In this document: piece after piece, positions 49,376 through 58,587 of the stretch | How the letters are laid out: the number at the start of each line of letters is the position of its first letter | Position numbering within the stretch: the first letter of the stretch is position 1 | Notes under the pieces: model-generated | The model's database searches: none | Told to the model about the DNA's origin: nothing | The model's input: only the letters and a program-made list of their open reading frames with translations | Program-made: the position numbers and the translations under genes | Source: Abyssibacter profundi | Lineage (GTDB): Bacteria; Pseudomonadota; Gammaproteobacteria; Nevskiales; OUC007 | NCBI RefSeq assembly: GCF_003151135.1 | Contig: NZ_QEQK01000008.1 | Location: forward strand, 1-64,000 | Direction of reading: 5' to 3' | DNA length: 64,000 nt

Positions 49376-50254
49376 ATGGACAGAACGCAGCTACAAGCCT
49401 TCGTCAGTATTGTGGAGCAGGGCTCGATCTCGGCTGCAGCCGGGCATTTGCACCTCACCCAGTCGGCCGTCTCGAAACGTCTACAAACCCTCGAATCCCA
49501 ATTGGGCGACGGACTGCTTGATCGCATCGGCCGGGGCGTCCAGCTCACGGACGCCGGTCAGCGCCTGCTCCCAATCGCCCGACGGATACTGGCGGACATG
49601 GAACTGGCCCGACAGGCCGTTCAGCACAGCCCCGGCCAGGTTCGCGGCGCATTGAATTTGGCAACCAGCCATCACCTCGGTCTCTATCGATTGCCGGATG
49701 TACTCAGCCGGTTCAGCCGTCAGTACCCCGCCGTGGACCTGAACCTGGAGTTCATGGATTCCGAGGAAGGCTGCGCGGCCGTGGAATCAGGCCGGCTGGA
49801 ACTGGCGGTGGTCACCCTGCCCCGCACGCCGTCTTCGCGGTTGATCACCCATCGGATCTGGGACGACCCGCTGGCGCTTTGCGCAGCACCGGATCACCCC
49901 CTGCAACAGCAGCCGGCGATCGACGTTGAACAACTCGCCCGGCATCCCGCGATACTTCCGGATCGCCGCACGTTCACACACCGCCTGATCGCCGAGGCCT
50001 TGGCGGCTGTGGGTGCCGAGCCCGAGGTCCGCATGTCCACCAACTACCTGGAGACCATCAAGATGCTGGTCTCCATCGGCCTGGGTTGGTCGGCCCTGCC
50101 CCGGACCATGCTGGACGAGCGAGTGGTTGCGCTGCCCCTCGACCTGGGGATTCACCGCCAGCTTGGCAGCGTCGTCCATCGAGGTCGCACCCTCTCTGCA
50201 CCTGCCCGGGCCTTCCTGGCCTTGCTGACTCAGGGCGGGTCACAGGAGCGGTAG
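49376..50254 (+). CDS. LysR-family transcriptional regulator divergent from leuCDB
   Basis: 292 residues from the ATG at 49376; a longer frame upstream overlaps leuC and lacks sense. The N-terminal helix-turn-helix (LQAFVSIVEQGSISAAAGHLHLTQSAVSKRLQTLE) is typical, and a periplasmic-binding-like effector domain fills residues 90-290. The divergent layout and a dyad at its own start suggest control of the leucine operon. The effector is unknown; 2-isopropylmalate would be a natural guess. Confidence 0.88.
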   Translation: MDRTQLQAFVSIVEQGSISAAAGHLHLTQSAVSKRLQTLESQLGDGLLDRIGRGVQLTDAGQRLLPIARRILADMELARQAVQHSPGQVRGALNLATSHHLGLYRLPDVLSRFSRQYPAVDLNLEFMDSEEGCAAVESGRLELAVVTLPRTPSSRLITHRIWDDPLALCAAPDHPLQQQPAIDVEQLARHPAILPDRRTFTHRLIAEALAAVGAEPEVRMSTNYLETIKMLVSIGLGWSALPRTMLDERVVALPLDLGIHRQLGSVVHRGRTLSAPARAFLALLTQGGSQER

Positions 50255-50322
50255 AACGCAAGCCCTCAACTTCCCTGGCTTGGCGCCGATAGACACGAGT
50301 GGCCGCCAAACCGTAACCCATC

Positions 50323-51339
50323 ATGAAAGTGCTTCTTGTCGACGATTCACGCTCAGCCCGACGGCTGATCGCCCATTACCTCTCGGAAATGGGCCACGAG
50401 GCCGTCGAGGCCGACAGCGGCGATGCCGCCCTGCCCTTGTATGCCGACCTCGAACCTGACCTCGTGTTAACCGATGTCGACATGCCTGGCATGAATGGCT
50501 ATGCCCTGGCGCGGCAGCTGCGTCTAAGCGACCCGCCGGACACCTGGATTCCGATTATTTTTCTCAGCAGCCGGATTCGCGACGAGGATGTGAGCCAGGG
50601 CGTTGATGCAGGCGGTGACGATTACCTGGCCAAGCCGATCTCGCCGGTTGTACTCAATGCCAAGCTGCGGGCCATGTCCCGGATCACCGACATGCGGCGT
50701 CGCCTCATGGAGACCAGTCAGGCCTTGCAGGCGGCCAATCGCAATCTGCTACGGATGTCGTCCATGGACGGTCTGACCAACATCGCCAACCGGCGGGCCT
50801 TTGACGCCCGGCTGCGCGAACGGTGGCAGACCTGCCGCGAAGCCGGAGAGCCGCTGTCGCTGATTCTCGGCGATATTGATTACTTCAAGCGCTATAACGA
50901 CAGCTATGGTCACGCCGAAGGCGATGACTGCCTGCGAGATGTCGCGGCAGCCCTGGCTGCTGCGACGGAATCTGCAGACATCACGGCCCGTTTCGGGGGC
51001 GAAGAATTTGCCATTCTCGTCAACGGCCCGGCCACGACGGCCTCGACCCTTGCCGAGGCCGCGCTGACAGCCGTCCGCAAGCTCAATCGCCCGCATGCGC
51101 AGTCGCAGGTCACGGACCACGTCACCATGAGTCTGGGTGTCGCAGGTTGCGTGCCCAGCCGTGAACTGCGTCCCATCGATCTCATTCAGGCGGCCGACGA
51201 GGCGCTTTATGCCGCCAAAGGCGCCGGCCGCAATCAATCCATTACGCGTCCGGATTTTTCGTCACCGAGTGGCCAGACCCCGGCGCCCGATCGCCTGCAC
51301 AACTCTCGTCCTGAATCGCGGGTCTACGCTTCGCTCTGA
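50323..51339 (+). CDS. Response regulator with GGDEF domain (diguanylate cyclase)
   Basis: 338 residues. An N-terminal receiver domain (1-120) has the acidic pair DD at 7-8, the phosphoryl-acceptor Asp51 in LTDVDMPG and Lys in AKPIS. The GGDEF domain (about 150-310) carries the active-site motif RFGGEEF, so c-di-GMP synthesis is expected after phosphorylation. At the position of the inhibitory RxxD site the sequence reads ESAD, so product inhibition may be absent. No histidine kinase gene is adjacent. Confidence 0.92.
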   Translation: MKVLLVDDSRSARRLIAHYLSEMGHEAVEADSGDAALPLYADLEPDLVLTDVDMPGMNGYALARQLRLSDPPDTWIPIIFLSSRIRDEDVSQGVDAGGDDYLAKPISPVVLNAKLRAMSRITDMRRRLMETSQALQAANRNLLRMSSMDGLTNIANRRAFDARLRERWQTCREAGEPLSLILGDIDYFKRYNDSYGHAEGDDCLRDVAAALAAATESADITARFGGEEFAILVNGPATTASTLAEAALTAVRKLNRPHAQSQVTDHVTMSLGVAGCVPSRELRPIDLIQAADEALYAAKGAGRNQSITRPDFSSPSGQTPAPDRLHNSRPESRVYASL

Positions 51340-51417
51340 ATCCGCGCCAACGGGCTCATGCCGGTTGGCCACCTCGGGTGCTGGGCGTGTTCCATACCGG
51401 CCTCAGTCTGAGCCGTG

Positions 51418-52635
51418 CTATCGACTGTCGACCCCGGACCGGGCCAGCGCCGGCCCGCGCAGGCTGAGCCACGCCACGACAAACCCCGTGCCCGCTGCAG
51501 CGGCAGCGAATAGGAACAATGCCTCGGATGGCGCGTAGTCCCAGAGCACCCCACCCAGCAGACTCCCGATCGCCCCGCCTAGACCGAGGGAGATTGCGCT
51601 GTACAACGCCTGCCCACGCCCTTGCTGGCGCCCTAGGAACAACCGATTAATCAGAAACACGCCGACAGCGTGGTACAGCCCGAACGAGGCCATGTGCAGG
51701 CACTGGATCAACACCAGCATGGCCAGCGATTCGGCGAACAGCGCCAGTAAGGTCCAGCGCAGCGTGGCCATGCCCAGCGCGGCCAGCATCAGCCGCCTTG
51801 GCCCAATCCGGCGCAACCAGCGCGGGGCCAGCAGGAATGTCAGGATTTCCGCGACGACACCCAGCGCCCACAGCCAACCGATCAGGCTTTCGCCATGGCC
51901 ATGGCTGCGGACGTACAACGAGTAGAAGCCGTAGTACGGGCCGTGGCTTAGCTGCATGAATGCGCAGGTGAGCAACAAGCCGGCCACAACAGGCTGGCGC
52001 AGGGTTTGCCCGATCGGCCCCGGGTCATGCGTCGTCTGTGCCGGCGGCTCCCGCACCAGCGTCGCGACCAAGGCCAGCAGCGCCATGGCCACAGCCACGG
52101 CGTATGGCAACACCTGGACCCCGACCTGTTCGATCCAGGCCCCCAGGCCCACCGAGGCGAGGATGAACCCCACCGATCCCCAGACCCGGATCTGTCCGTA
52201 ACGATCCGCCCGCTCCCGCAGGTGATTAAAGGTAATCGCTTCGAACTGAGGCAATGCCGCATTCCAGAAGAAGGCGAACAGGATCACCACCGCGAGCAGT
52301 GGCCAGAACCCGTCGAACAGCGGCACGGCTGCAAAACTCAAACCCGCCAGTAGTGCTGCGAGTCGGATGATGGGCAATCGCCGGCCCAGATGATCGGCGA
52401 GTTGCCCCCATAGATACGGCGCGATGATCTTCAGGCCAAGCATCGCCCCGACCAGCGCACCGATCTGCGAAGCCGAGAAGCCGGCCGCATCCAGGTAGAC
52501 GCTCCAGAACGGCAGAATCAGGCCAAGCGTCGAAAAATACAGCGCGTAGAACGCCGACAGGCGTCCGTATGGGAGCGAGCGAGGCAAGCGGCTGCTAGCG
52601 CTGCGCCGGGATACGCGGGCTCGGCGGCGTGACAT
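51418..52635 (-). CDS. MFS transporter of the 3-phenylpropionate/nucleoside (MFS_1-like) family
   Basis: 405 residues with 12 helices. The opening [23 protein letters not shown] and the second motif [15 protein letters not shown] fit the HcaT/PPP-type branch of the major facilitator superfamily. The substrate is unknown. The ATG at 52635 overlaps the aroC 3' end by 41 bp; a TTG at 52587 lies 8 bp after the aroC stop and begins close to the conserved domain, so it may be the true start. Confidence 0.8.
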   Translation of the reverse strand: MSRRRARVSRRSASSRLPRSLPYGRLSAFYALYFSTLGLILPFWSVYLDAAGFSASQIGALVGAMLGLKIIAPYLWGQLADHLGRRLPIIRLAALLAGLSFAAVPLFDGFWPLLAVVILFAFFWNAALPQFEAITFNHLRERADRYGQIRVWGSVGFILASVGLGAWIEQVGVQVLPYAVAVAMALLALVATLVREPPAQTTHDPGPIGQTLRQPVVAGLLLTCAFMQLSHGPYYGFYSLYVRSHGHGESLIGWLWALGVVAEILTFLLAPRWLRRIGPRRLMLAALGMATLRWTLLALFAESLAMLVLIQCLHMASFGLYHAVGVFLINRLFLGRQQGRGQALYSAISLGLGGAIGSLLGGVLWDYAPSEALFLFAAAAAGTGFVVAWLSLRGPALARSGVDSR

Positions 52636-53692
52636 CGGCGTTTTGGGCGCGATGCCGCATCCAATGGTCCATGAGCACCAAGGCCATCATCGCCTCGACA
52701 ATGGGGACCGCCCGGATACCGACACAGGGGTCATGCCGACCTGTCGTCCGCATTTCGGTGGACTCGCCCGAGCGGGTAATCGTCTCACCGGGAATGATGA
52801 TGCTGGAAGTGGGCTTGAATGCGACGCGTAGCACCAGGTCCTGGCCGGTGCTGATGCCACCGGCCACCCCACCGGAGTGATTCGAACCAAACCCGTCAGG
52901 GCTCAGCACATCCCGGTGCTCGCTGCCACGCTGGGAAGCAGCCGCGAAACCATCACCGACCTCGACACCCTTGACCGCATTAATGCCCATCATCGCCTTC
53001 GCGAGATCCGCGTCCAGGCGATCGAAAACCGGCTCGCCCAGGCCAGGCAGCATCCCGGTGGCCTCGACCTGCAGCACCGCCCCGACCGAATCACCATCTC
53101 TGCGAAGCTGGATGAGATCCGCCTCCAGCGCATCGACCTGGTTTGGAGCCGCACAAAAAAATGGGTTCTGGTCAACGGCGGACCAATCCTCGATGGGTAG
53201 CGACCTTGTGCCGATGGCGGTGACACAGGCCCGCACCACGATGCCCAATTGCTCGCGCAGATAGGCACGTGCCACCGCACCGGCGGCCACACGCACCGCC
53301 GTCTCGCGCGCGCTGGAGCGCCCACCCCCCCGATAGTCGCGGAAGCCGTATTTCTGGTCGTAGGCATAGTCCGCATGATTCGGGCGGTACACCGACTTGA
53401 TCTTGTCGTAGTCCCGGGAACGCTGATCCTGATTACGGATCAGCAGCCCGATTGGCGTACCGGTGGTCCGGCCCTCGAAAACGCCGGACAGGATTTCCAC
53501 GGTATCCGGCTCCTTGCGCTGCGTGACATGGCGCGAGGTCCCGGGGCGGCGGCGGTCGAGTTCGCGCTGCAGCATCGCCTCGTCGATGGCCAAGCCCGGA
53601 GGGCAGCCATCGATCACACCTCCGATCGCCGGCCCGTGGGACTCGCCGAAGGAAGTGACAGAGAACAGGTGTCCGAAGGTGTTTCCAGCCAT
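52595..53692 (-). CDS. aroC: Chorismate synthase
   Basis: 365 residues from the ATG at 53692; the longer frame from 53767 was rejected because the family begins [20 protein letters not shown]. AroC forms chorismate from EPSP with reduced FMN, the end of the shikimate pathway. Signatures are [47 protein letters not shown] and [16 protein letters not shown]. It is 120 bp from prmB, on the same strand. Confidence 0.96.
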   Translation of the reverse strand: MAGNTFGHLFSVTSFGESHGPAIGGVIDGCPPGLAIDEAMLQRELDRRRPGTSRHVTQRKEPDTVEILSGVFEGRTTGTPIGLLIRNQDQRSRDYDKIKSVYRPNHADYAYDQKYGFRDYRGGGRSSARETAVRVAAGAVARAYLREQLGIVVRACVTAIGTRSLPIEDWSAVDQNPFFCAAPNQVDALEADLIQLRRDGDSVGAVLQVEATGMLPGLGEPVFDRLDADLAKAMMGINAVKGVEVGDGFAAASQRGSEHRDVLSPDGFGSNHSGGVAGGISTGQDLVLRVAFKPTSSIIIPGETITRSGESTEMRTTGRHDPCVGIRAVPIVEAMMALVLMDHWMRHRAQNADVTPPSPRIPAQR

Positions 53693-53812
53693 GAGCGCGC
53701 GCTTTTCTGGGCGGTGACAGGCCACCGCGGGAGGCAGAAGTCTAGGGAAACCACCCGGCAATTGCATGAAGCGACGACGCTGAGCAGGTCGCTGCTCCGC
53801 TGCAAAGGGCCG

Positions 53813-54718
53813 TCAGCCCTTCGGCAAGCCCTCGGCGGGGACGTAGAACACTCCCTCCCCCCCCTGCTCCAGTTCCACCCAGGTGAAGGAAACCCGGGGA
53901 AATGCCGCTTCCAGCTCCGGCCACCAGGCGCCCACCTCGCCGATCAGGGCACCGCGTTCGGTCAGGAATTGCCTTGCCTGGGCCACGATTTGCGCTGGAT
54001 GAAACAGTCCGTCGTCTCCGGACTCCAGGCCCATGCGCGGCTCGTGCCCGAATTCGGCCGGCAGCACCTCTACCTCCTCACGCGGGACATACGGAGGGTT
54101 GGTGAGAATCAGGTCGAATGGCTCGGCATCGAGGGCCGCAAACAAATCCGACTCCACCAGCGAGCAGCGCGCTTCCAGGCCGTAGAGTTCCACGTTGTCA
54201 GCGGCGACCGACAAGGCATCCGGGGACAGATCCGCCAGCACCAGCTCGGCGTCAGGAAACGCCAGCGCAGCTGCGATTCCGATACAGCCCGAACCACAGC
54301 AAAGATCCAGAATCCGGCGAGGTGCATCGGGCAGCCAGGGCCGGAACTGCGCCTGGATCAACTCGCCCAGCGGAGACCGTGGAATCAGGACACGCTCATC
54401 CACCGCGAACGGCAGACCGGCGAACCAGGCTTCGCCGGTGATGTACGCCGTCGGTCTCGCATCGACGATGCGCTCGTGCAGAGCGTCGTAAATCATCTGG
54501 CGCTCGGCGCGCAGCACATGCGCGTCCAGCCAGTGATCATCGCTGGTCTGCGGCAACCCCAGCAGATGACGGATCAGAAACGCGCACTCATCCAGCGGAG
54601 TGGAAAAGCCGTGGCCGCTGCACCGATGTGCGCGATGCAACTCGCTGGCACCCCAGCGAATCCAGTCTCGCCCGGTCGTCAGGGCATCAATCACGGAATC
54701 TGTCGCCGTGTCTGTCAT
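53813..54718 (-). CDS. prmB: Ribosomal protein L3 N5-glutamine methyltransferase
   Basis: 301 residues from the ATG at 54718. PrmB methylates a glutamine of ribosomal protein L3. The SAM-binding LDLCCGSGCIGIA and the catalytic NPPYVP motif are present, together with an N-terminal helical domain (WIRWGASELHRAHRC) that separates PrmB from PrmC. The PrmB-aroC neighbourhood is common in gammaproteobacteria. It is divergent from the SCO gene, 46 bp away. Confidence 0.93.
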   Translation of the reverse strand: MTDTATDSVIDALTTGRDWIRWGASELHRAHRCSGHGFSTPLDECAFLIRHLLGLPQTSDDHWLDAHVLRAERQMIYDALHERIVDARPTAYITGEAWFAGLPFAVDERVLIPRSPLGELIQAQFRPWLPDAPRRILDLCCGSGCIGIAAALAFPDAELVLADLSPDALSVAADNVELYGLEARCSLVESDLFAALDAEPFDLILTNPPYVPREEVEVLPAEFGHEPRMGLESGDDGLFHPAQIVAQARQFLTERGALIGEVGAWWPELEAAFPRVSFTWVELEQGGEGVFYVPAEGLPKG

Positions 54719-54764
54719 AATTTTGTGTACCGGCTCCCCGCCCAAATAAGAAGTTCGTTCCAGG

Positions 54765-55361
54765 ATGTCCAAGCGTCTGCTGCTGCTCGTTGTTGTTGCC
54801 CCCGCATTACTGGGGCTGATGATTGCCATGATCGTTCGTGCACCGACACCGGTGCAATCCATCACCCTACTCGATCAACCACGCGCCCTGCCTTCGGCAC
54901 AGTTACTCACGGGCGAAGGCCAGACGGTGATCGCCAACGCGCCCGGCGACCAGTGGCGCCTGCTGTTCTTCGGGTTCACGCACTGCCCGGACATCTGCCC
55001 GACCACGCTGGAGCGTCTGGCGCGTGTGCGCGGAGGCTCCAAGACACTTGAAGACGATTTGCGTCTGGAGTTCGTAACCGTCGACCCGGAGCGCGACACC
55101 CCGCAGGCCATGCATCAGTACGCCACGTACTTCGATCCGTCGATTCGGTCGCTAACCGGCGAGGCCGAAGCCATCCGCAGGTTCGCCGAGGGCGCCGGCA
55201 TCGCATTTCTGAAGGTCCCTCTGGACGAGGGTGGTTACACGATGGACCACTCCGCCGCCCTGGTGCTGGTCAATCCGCAAGGCCGGATCGCAGGCTACAT
55301 CCTGCCACCTTGGGATGTGGACACCTTGCGGCAGGACCTGGAAACGGTGGTTTCTTCGTGA
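54765..55361 (+). CDS. SCO1/SenC-type copper chaperone
   Basis: 198 residues: an N-terminal membrane anchor (LLLLVVVAPALLGLMIAMI) and a periplasmic thioredoxin-like domain with the copper motif CPDICP and a C-terminal His in YTMDHSAALVLV. SCO proteins deliver copper to cytochrome oxidase or reduce its cysteines. The gene is on the chromosomal side, unrelated in position to the island copper genes. Its stop overlaps the psd GTG start. Confidence 0.92.
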   Translation: MSKRLLLLVVVAPALLGLMIAMIVRAPTPVQSITLLDQPRALPSAQLLTGEGQTVIANAPGDQWRLLFFGFTHCPDICPTTLERLARVRGGSKTLEDDLRLEFVTVDPERDTPQAMHQYATYFDPSIRSLTGEAEAIRRFAEGAGIAFLKVPLDEGGYTMDHSAALVLVNPQGRIAGYILPPWDVDTLRQDLETVVSS

Positions 55362-56242
55362 GTTCGACCCGTCCGAGCCTGACCGCCAAACAACGCGCAT
55401 TTGTCTGGCTACAGCGCGTTCTGCCAACGTTGTGGCTTTCGCAGCTGGCGCATTTGGTCACGCGTAGCCAGCGCCCCTGGCTCAAGCGCCGGCTCATCAC
55501 CCGCTTCATGACCCATTTTGGCATCTCGCTGGAGGAGGCGCGGCTACGAGACGCCGATGCCTATGTCAGCTTCAACCATTTTTTCACCCGCGCCTTGCTC
55601 GCCAATGCGCGGCCGTTGGATACAGCCGCCGATGCCCTGGTCAGCCCCGTGGATGGCACGGTCAGCGAAGCCGGGCCGATTGAGGAAGGCCGGCTCATCC
55701 AGGCCAAGGGCATCCGCTATTCGGCGGCTGATCTGCTGGGCGTTGATACCGTTGGTCTGGGCACGTTTCTCGGTGGCGAATTCGCCACCCTTTATCTGTC
55801 CCCCAGCGATTATCATCGGATTCATATGCCTATGGACGGCAGACTGGTGGCCATGCACTTCGAGCCAGGACGGCTCTTCAGCGTTAATCCGACGACCGTC
55901 GCGGGCATCCCGGGCGTGTTTAACCGCAACGAGCGTCTCGCCCTGCTTTTCGATACCGCGGTCGGTCCGCTGGCCCTGGTGCTGGTGGGGGCCATCTTCG
56001 TGGGGTCCATCGAAACCCGATGGACCGGGGTTGTCACCCCGCCCCATGGCCAGCGGGCCTGGAAGAAAACCATGGAAACACCGCTGCCCGTCTCAAAAGG
56101 TGAAGAAATCGGTCGATTTAACATGGGATCGACTGTCATCCTCTTATCCGGAGCCGGCGCCGTCGAATGGATCGACTCGCTGGTCGCCGGCACTTCGGTC
56201 CGTATGGGACAACGCGTAGGCACGTTAGGAGGCCTGCAATGA
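55358..56242 (+). CDS. psd: Phosphatidylserine decarboxylase proenzyme
   Basis: 294 residues from the GTG at 55358, which overlaps the SCO stop (GTGA). Psd makes phosphatidylethanolamine. Self-cleavage at FNMGSTVILL yields the pyruvoyl group on the Ser. The catalytic Asp/His region SPVDGTVSEAG and YHRIHMPMDG fits the type I family. It overlaps the DUF6502 gene by 4 bp. Confidence 0.95.
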   Translation: MSSTRPSLTAKQRAFVWLQRVLPTLWLSQLAHLVTRSQRPWLKRRLITRFMTHFGISLEEARLRDADAYVSFNHFFTRALLANARPLDTAADALVSPVDGTVSEAGPIEEGRLIQAKGIRYSAADLLGVDTVGLGTFLGGEFATLYLSPSDYHRIHMPMDGRLVAMHFEPGRLFSVNPTTVAGIPGVFNRNERLALLFDTAVGPLALVLVGAIFVGSIETRWTGVVTPPHGQRAWKKTMETPLPVSKGEEIGRFNMGSTVILLSGAGAVEWIDSLVAGTSVRMGQRVGTLGGLQ

Positions 56243-57105
56243 ATCTGGCAAGAAAGGAGTCGCTGGGCTACGCTGCCCAGACAATGGACATGGATGCTCA
56301 CAGCCAACTGGACCGGGCCTTACGGCGATTATTGCGACCGCTTGTTCGCATCATGCTGCGCCAGGGTATTTCGTTCGGGGAATTTTCCGAGATTGCCAAG
56401 CGCACCTATATGGAGATCGCTTGGGACGAATTCACGCCCGACGATGCCCGCCCCTCGGATTCCCGCGTCGCGATCATGACGGGGCTGACCCGCAAGGAAG
56501 TCAAACGATTGCGTGAAACCCGGGCGCAGGCCACCGAGGTCTCGACCAACCACATGAACCGGGCCACCCGGGTGCTGTCAGGTTGGTTCCGCGACCCGGA
56601 TTTCTGCGACGAACGCGGCCAGCCGCGCATTCTCAACATGACCGATGACGGCCCGCAGTTCCCTGCGCTGGTGCGTCGTTACTCCGGCGACATGCCGCCG
56701 CGCGCCATGCTCGAAGAGCTGCGTCGGGTCAAAGCGGTGACCGTGGACGAGGACGGCATCCATGTGCTGTCTCGCAGCTTCGTACCGGCCGGTGGCGACC
56801 CTGACAGCCTGCGGATGTTCGGGCTGGCCATGAGCGACCTGGGCAACACCATCGAGCACAACCTCGACGAGGGGCCGGATGGCGATTTGCTGTTTCAGCG
56901 CTATGTTTCGAATGCACGGCTCAATCCGCGCATGGTGCCGCTGTTCAAACGCCTGCTGGCCGACCGCGGCATGCAACTGCTGGAGTCGCTGGATGATTGG
57001 CTCTCCAGCGAGGAGCAGGATGACGATGCGTCCACCACGCCAGCCCACGTCGGCGTAGGCATCTACTTTTTTGACCGGTCGGATGAGCCGCCGGCGGACC
57101 GATAA
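56239..57105 (+). CDS. DUF6502 family protein
   Basis: 288 residues from the ATG at 56239, with TAGGAGG just upstream. It has no signal or membrane segment. The N-terminal RRLLRPLVRIMLRQGISFGEFSEIAKRTYMEIA is a helix-turn-helix-like segment; LTRKEVKRL follows. Its last bases lie 3 bp before the DUF5666 gene. DUF6502 and DUF5666 genes are found side by side in several gammaproteobacteria. The function of neither is known. Confidence 0.8.
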   Translation: MNLARKESLGYAAQTMDMDAHSQLDRALRRLLRPLVRIMLRQGISFGEFSEIAKRTYMEIAWDEFTPDDARPSDSRVAIMTGLTRKEVKRLRETRAQATEVSTNHMNRATRVLSGWFRDPDFCDERGQPRILNMTDDGPQFPALVRRYSGDMPPRAMLEELRRVKAVTVDEDGIHVLSRSFVPAGGDPDSLRMFGLAMSDLGNTIEHNLDEGPDGDLLFQRYVSNARLNPRMVPLFKRLLADRGMQLLESLDDWLSSEEQDDDASTTPAHVGVGIYFFDRSDEPPADR

Positions 57106-57108
57106 ACC

Positions 57109-58536
57109 ATGAACGACCGACGCTTTTATCGCCTAGTCCCTGCATTGGCCGCCACCTGCCTGACGGTGGCCTGTGGATCGGTGCTGCAATTGGCCGGCAT
57201 CGAAGGAACTGGCGACTCCACGGGTTCGGCGTCTGGCTATGGCAGCCTGTTCGTCAACGGCCGGGCCTTCGCGACTGATACGACCCAGTTCACGCTCAAT
57301 GGCGAGACCGTCACCGAGGCGGACATTCGCATCGGCATGCAGACGCGTGTCGAAGGTGATCTGTTGGCCCCGCGTGCGGATCGCGTGACCGCTGCGCGCA
57401 GCCTGCTGGCACCGATTGACGGCATCTCCCGTGTGGGTGCGGTCAAGGCTGCCACGCTGTCGATCCTGGGTCAGAACGTGCAGGTTGACGAGATGACCCG
57501 TCTCGTCGGCACCAGCCTTGATGCGCTGCATTCCGACATGCTGGTCGACGTGCACGCCCTCGTGTCCGACGGCGGCGGCCTGCTCGCGACCTACCTGACG
57601 GTGGCCGACGACGCGTACGTACCCGCAAGCCAGGAACTACTCGTGACGGGGTACATCGACACCCTGTCAGCCACTGAACTGACGATGGGCTCGCTGACGG
57701 TTGATCTGACCGCCACGGCGGACACCGACACGCTCGCCGTCGGCGACCGCGTGCGGGTTCAAGGGCACCAGCCATCACGCGGTGGCAACCTCATCGCGAC
57801 GACCATCGCCCGGGATACGCTGGACCCCGCGCCCGGCAGCTATGCCGATCGCGCGGTGCTGGTTGATGGTGTCGACGGAAACACCCTCATCGCGGGCGCC
57901 ACGACCATCGCACTCGGTGGTGCACAGCGCCTGGATCGCAGCGGCGCAACCATCGAACCGGGTACGCATGTGATCGCCCGTGGTCCTGTCGATGCGTCCG
58001 GGCTGCTCACCGCGGTGGATGTCGAAGTCCTGCCAGCGCCGGATGTGGTGCTACGCGGACAAGCCGCGGTGCAGAATGGCGAGATACGTGTCCTGGATCA
58101 GGCTGTGGCCACGCGCGCGGTCACGCAGTTGCTGGAGTCACGTGCCGGCGCAGCTCGCCAGTTTGCCGCCACCGACATCCGGGCGGGTGACGCCCTCACG
58201 ATTGTCGGCTATCGGGATACCTCCGGTGATTTGGTGGCCACGCGTATCGAACGGCAGGATGCACTCGCCCTGGCCTCCGCATACGGTGAGCTCAGCGAGC
58301 TGGTCACGGGTGATGAGTCCACCCGCATGCGCGTCGGCGGCGTGCAGGTGGTGACGGACAGCGAGACGGTCTACGAGTCTGTGGCGGGAACCGAGATCCC
58401 GAAAGCCGTCTTCGAGGCCACCGCAACAGCGGGACTGACCACGCAGGCCTGGGGTGTCGAGGATCAAGCGGTCGGCGTCCTCCGTGCGGATCGCATCCGG
58501 CTGCTGAACTCCGAAGAAGACATCGCCGGCCGGTAG
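57109..58536 (+). CDS. DUF5666-type lipoprotein
   Basis: 475 residues with a lipoprotein signal (lipobox TVAC at residues 19-22), then a chain of small beta-rich repeats of about 60-70 residues (GSLFVNGRAF..., DIRIGMQTRVEGDL, GDRVRVQGH, GDALTIVGYRD) typical of DUF5666. It is probably an envelope-anchored protein of unknown role. The 3-bp spacing from the DUF6502 gene suggests cotranscription and a shared function. Confidence 0.82.
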   Translation: MNDRRFYRLVPALAATCLTVACGSVLQLAGIEGTGDSTGSASGYGSLFVNGRAFATDTTQFTLNGETVTEADIRIGMQTRVEGDLLAPRADRVTAARSLLAPIDGISRVGAVKAATLSILGQNVQVDEMTRLVGTSLDALHSDMLVDVHALVSDGGGLLATYLTVADDAYVPASQELLVTGYIDTLSATELTMGSLTVDLTATADTDTLAVGDRVRVQGHQPSRGGNLIATTIARDTLDPAPGSYADRAVLVDGVDGNTLIAGATTIALGGAQRLDRSGATIEPGTHVIARGPVDASGLLTAVDVEVLPAPDVVLRGQAAVQNGEIRVLDQAVATRAVTQLLESRAGAARQFAATDIRAGDALTIVGYRDTSGDLVATRIERQDALALASAYGELSELVTGDESTRMRVGGVQVVTDSETVYESVAGTEIPKAVFEATATAGLTTQAWGVEDQAVGVLRADRIRLLNSEEDIAGR

Positions 58537-58549
58537 CGCCGGCGCAGGA

Positions 58550-58587
58550 GCGACCTAGCCTGCCACCCCATTGGCCGGTTAGGTCGC
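58550..58587. terminator. Hairpin between convergent DUF5666 and epmA genes
   Basis: Arms GCGACCTAGCC (58550-58560) and GGTTAGGTCGC (58577-58587) pair over 11 bp with one G-U and a 16-nt loop. The hairpin sits between convergent genes, where a bidirectional terminator is expected, and overlaps the epmA stop codon. No clear T run follows on the plus strand. Confidence 0.5.

Noticed and set aside
53249-55051. 600-codon open frame on the plus strand
   Set aside because: It lies antisense to aroC and prmB, which have clear family motifs; its own translation is rich in Arg, Gln and His with no recognisable domain. Long antisense frames are common in GC-rich genes.
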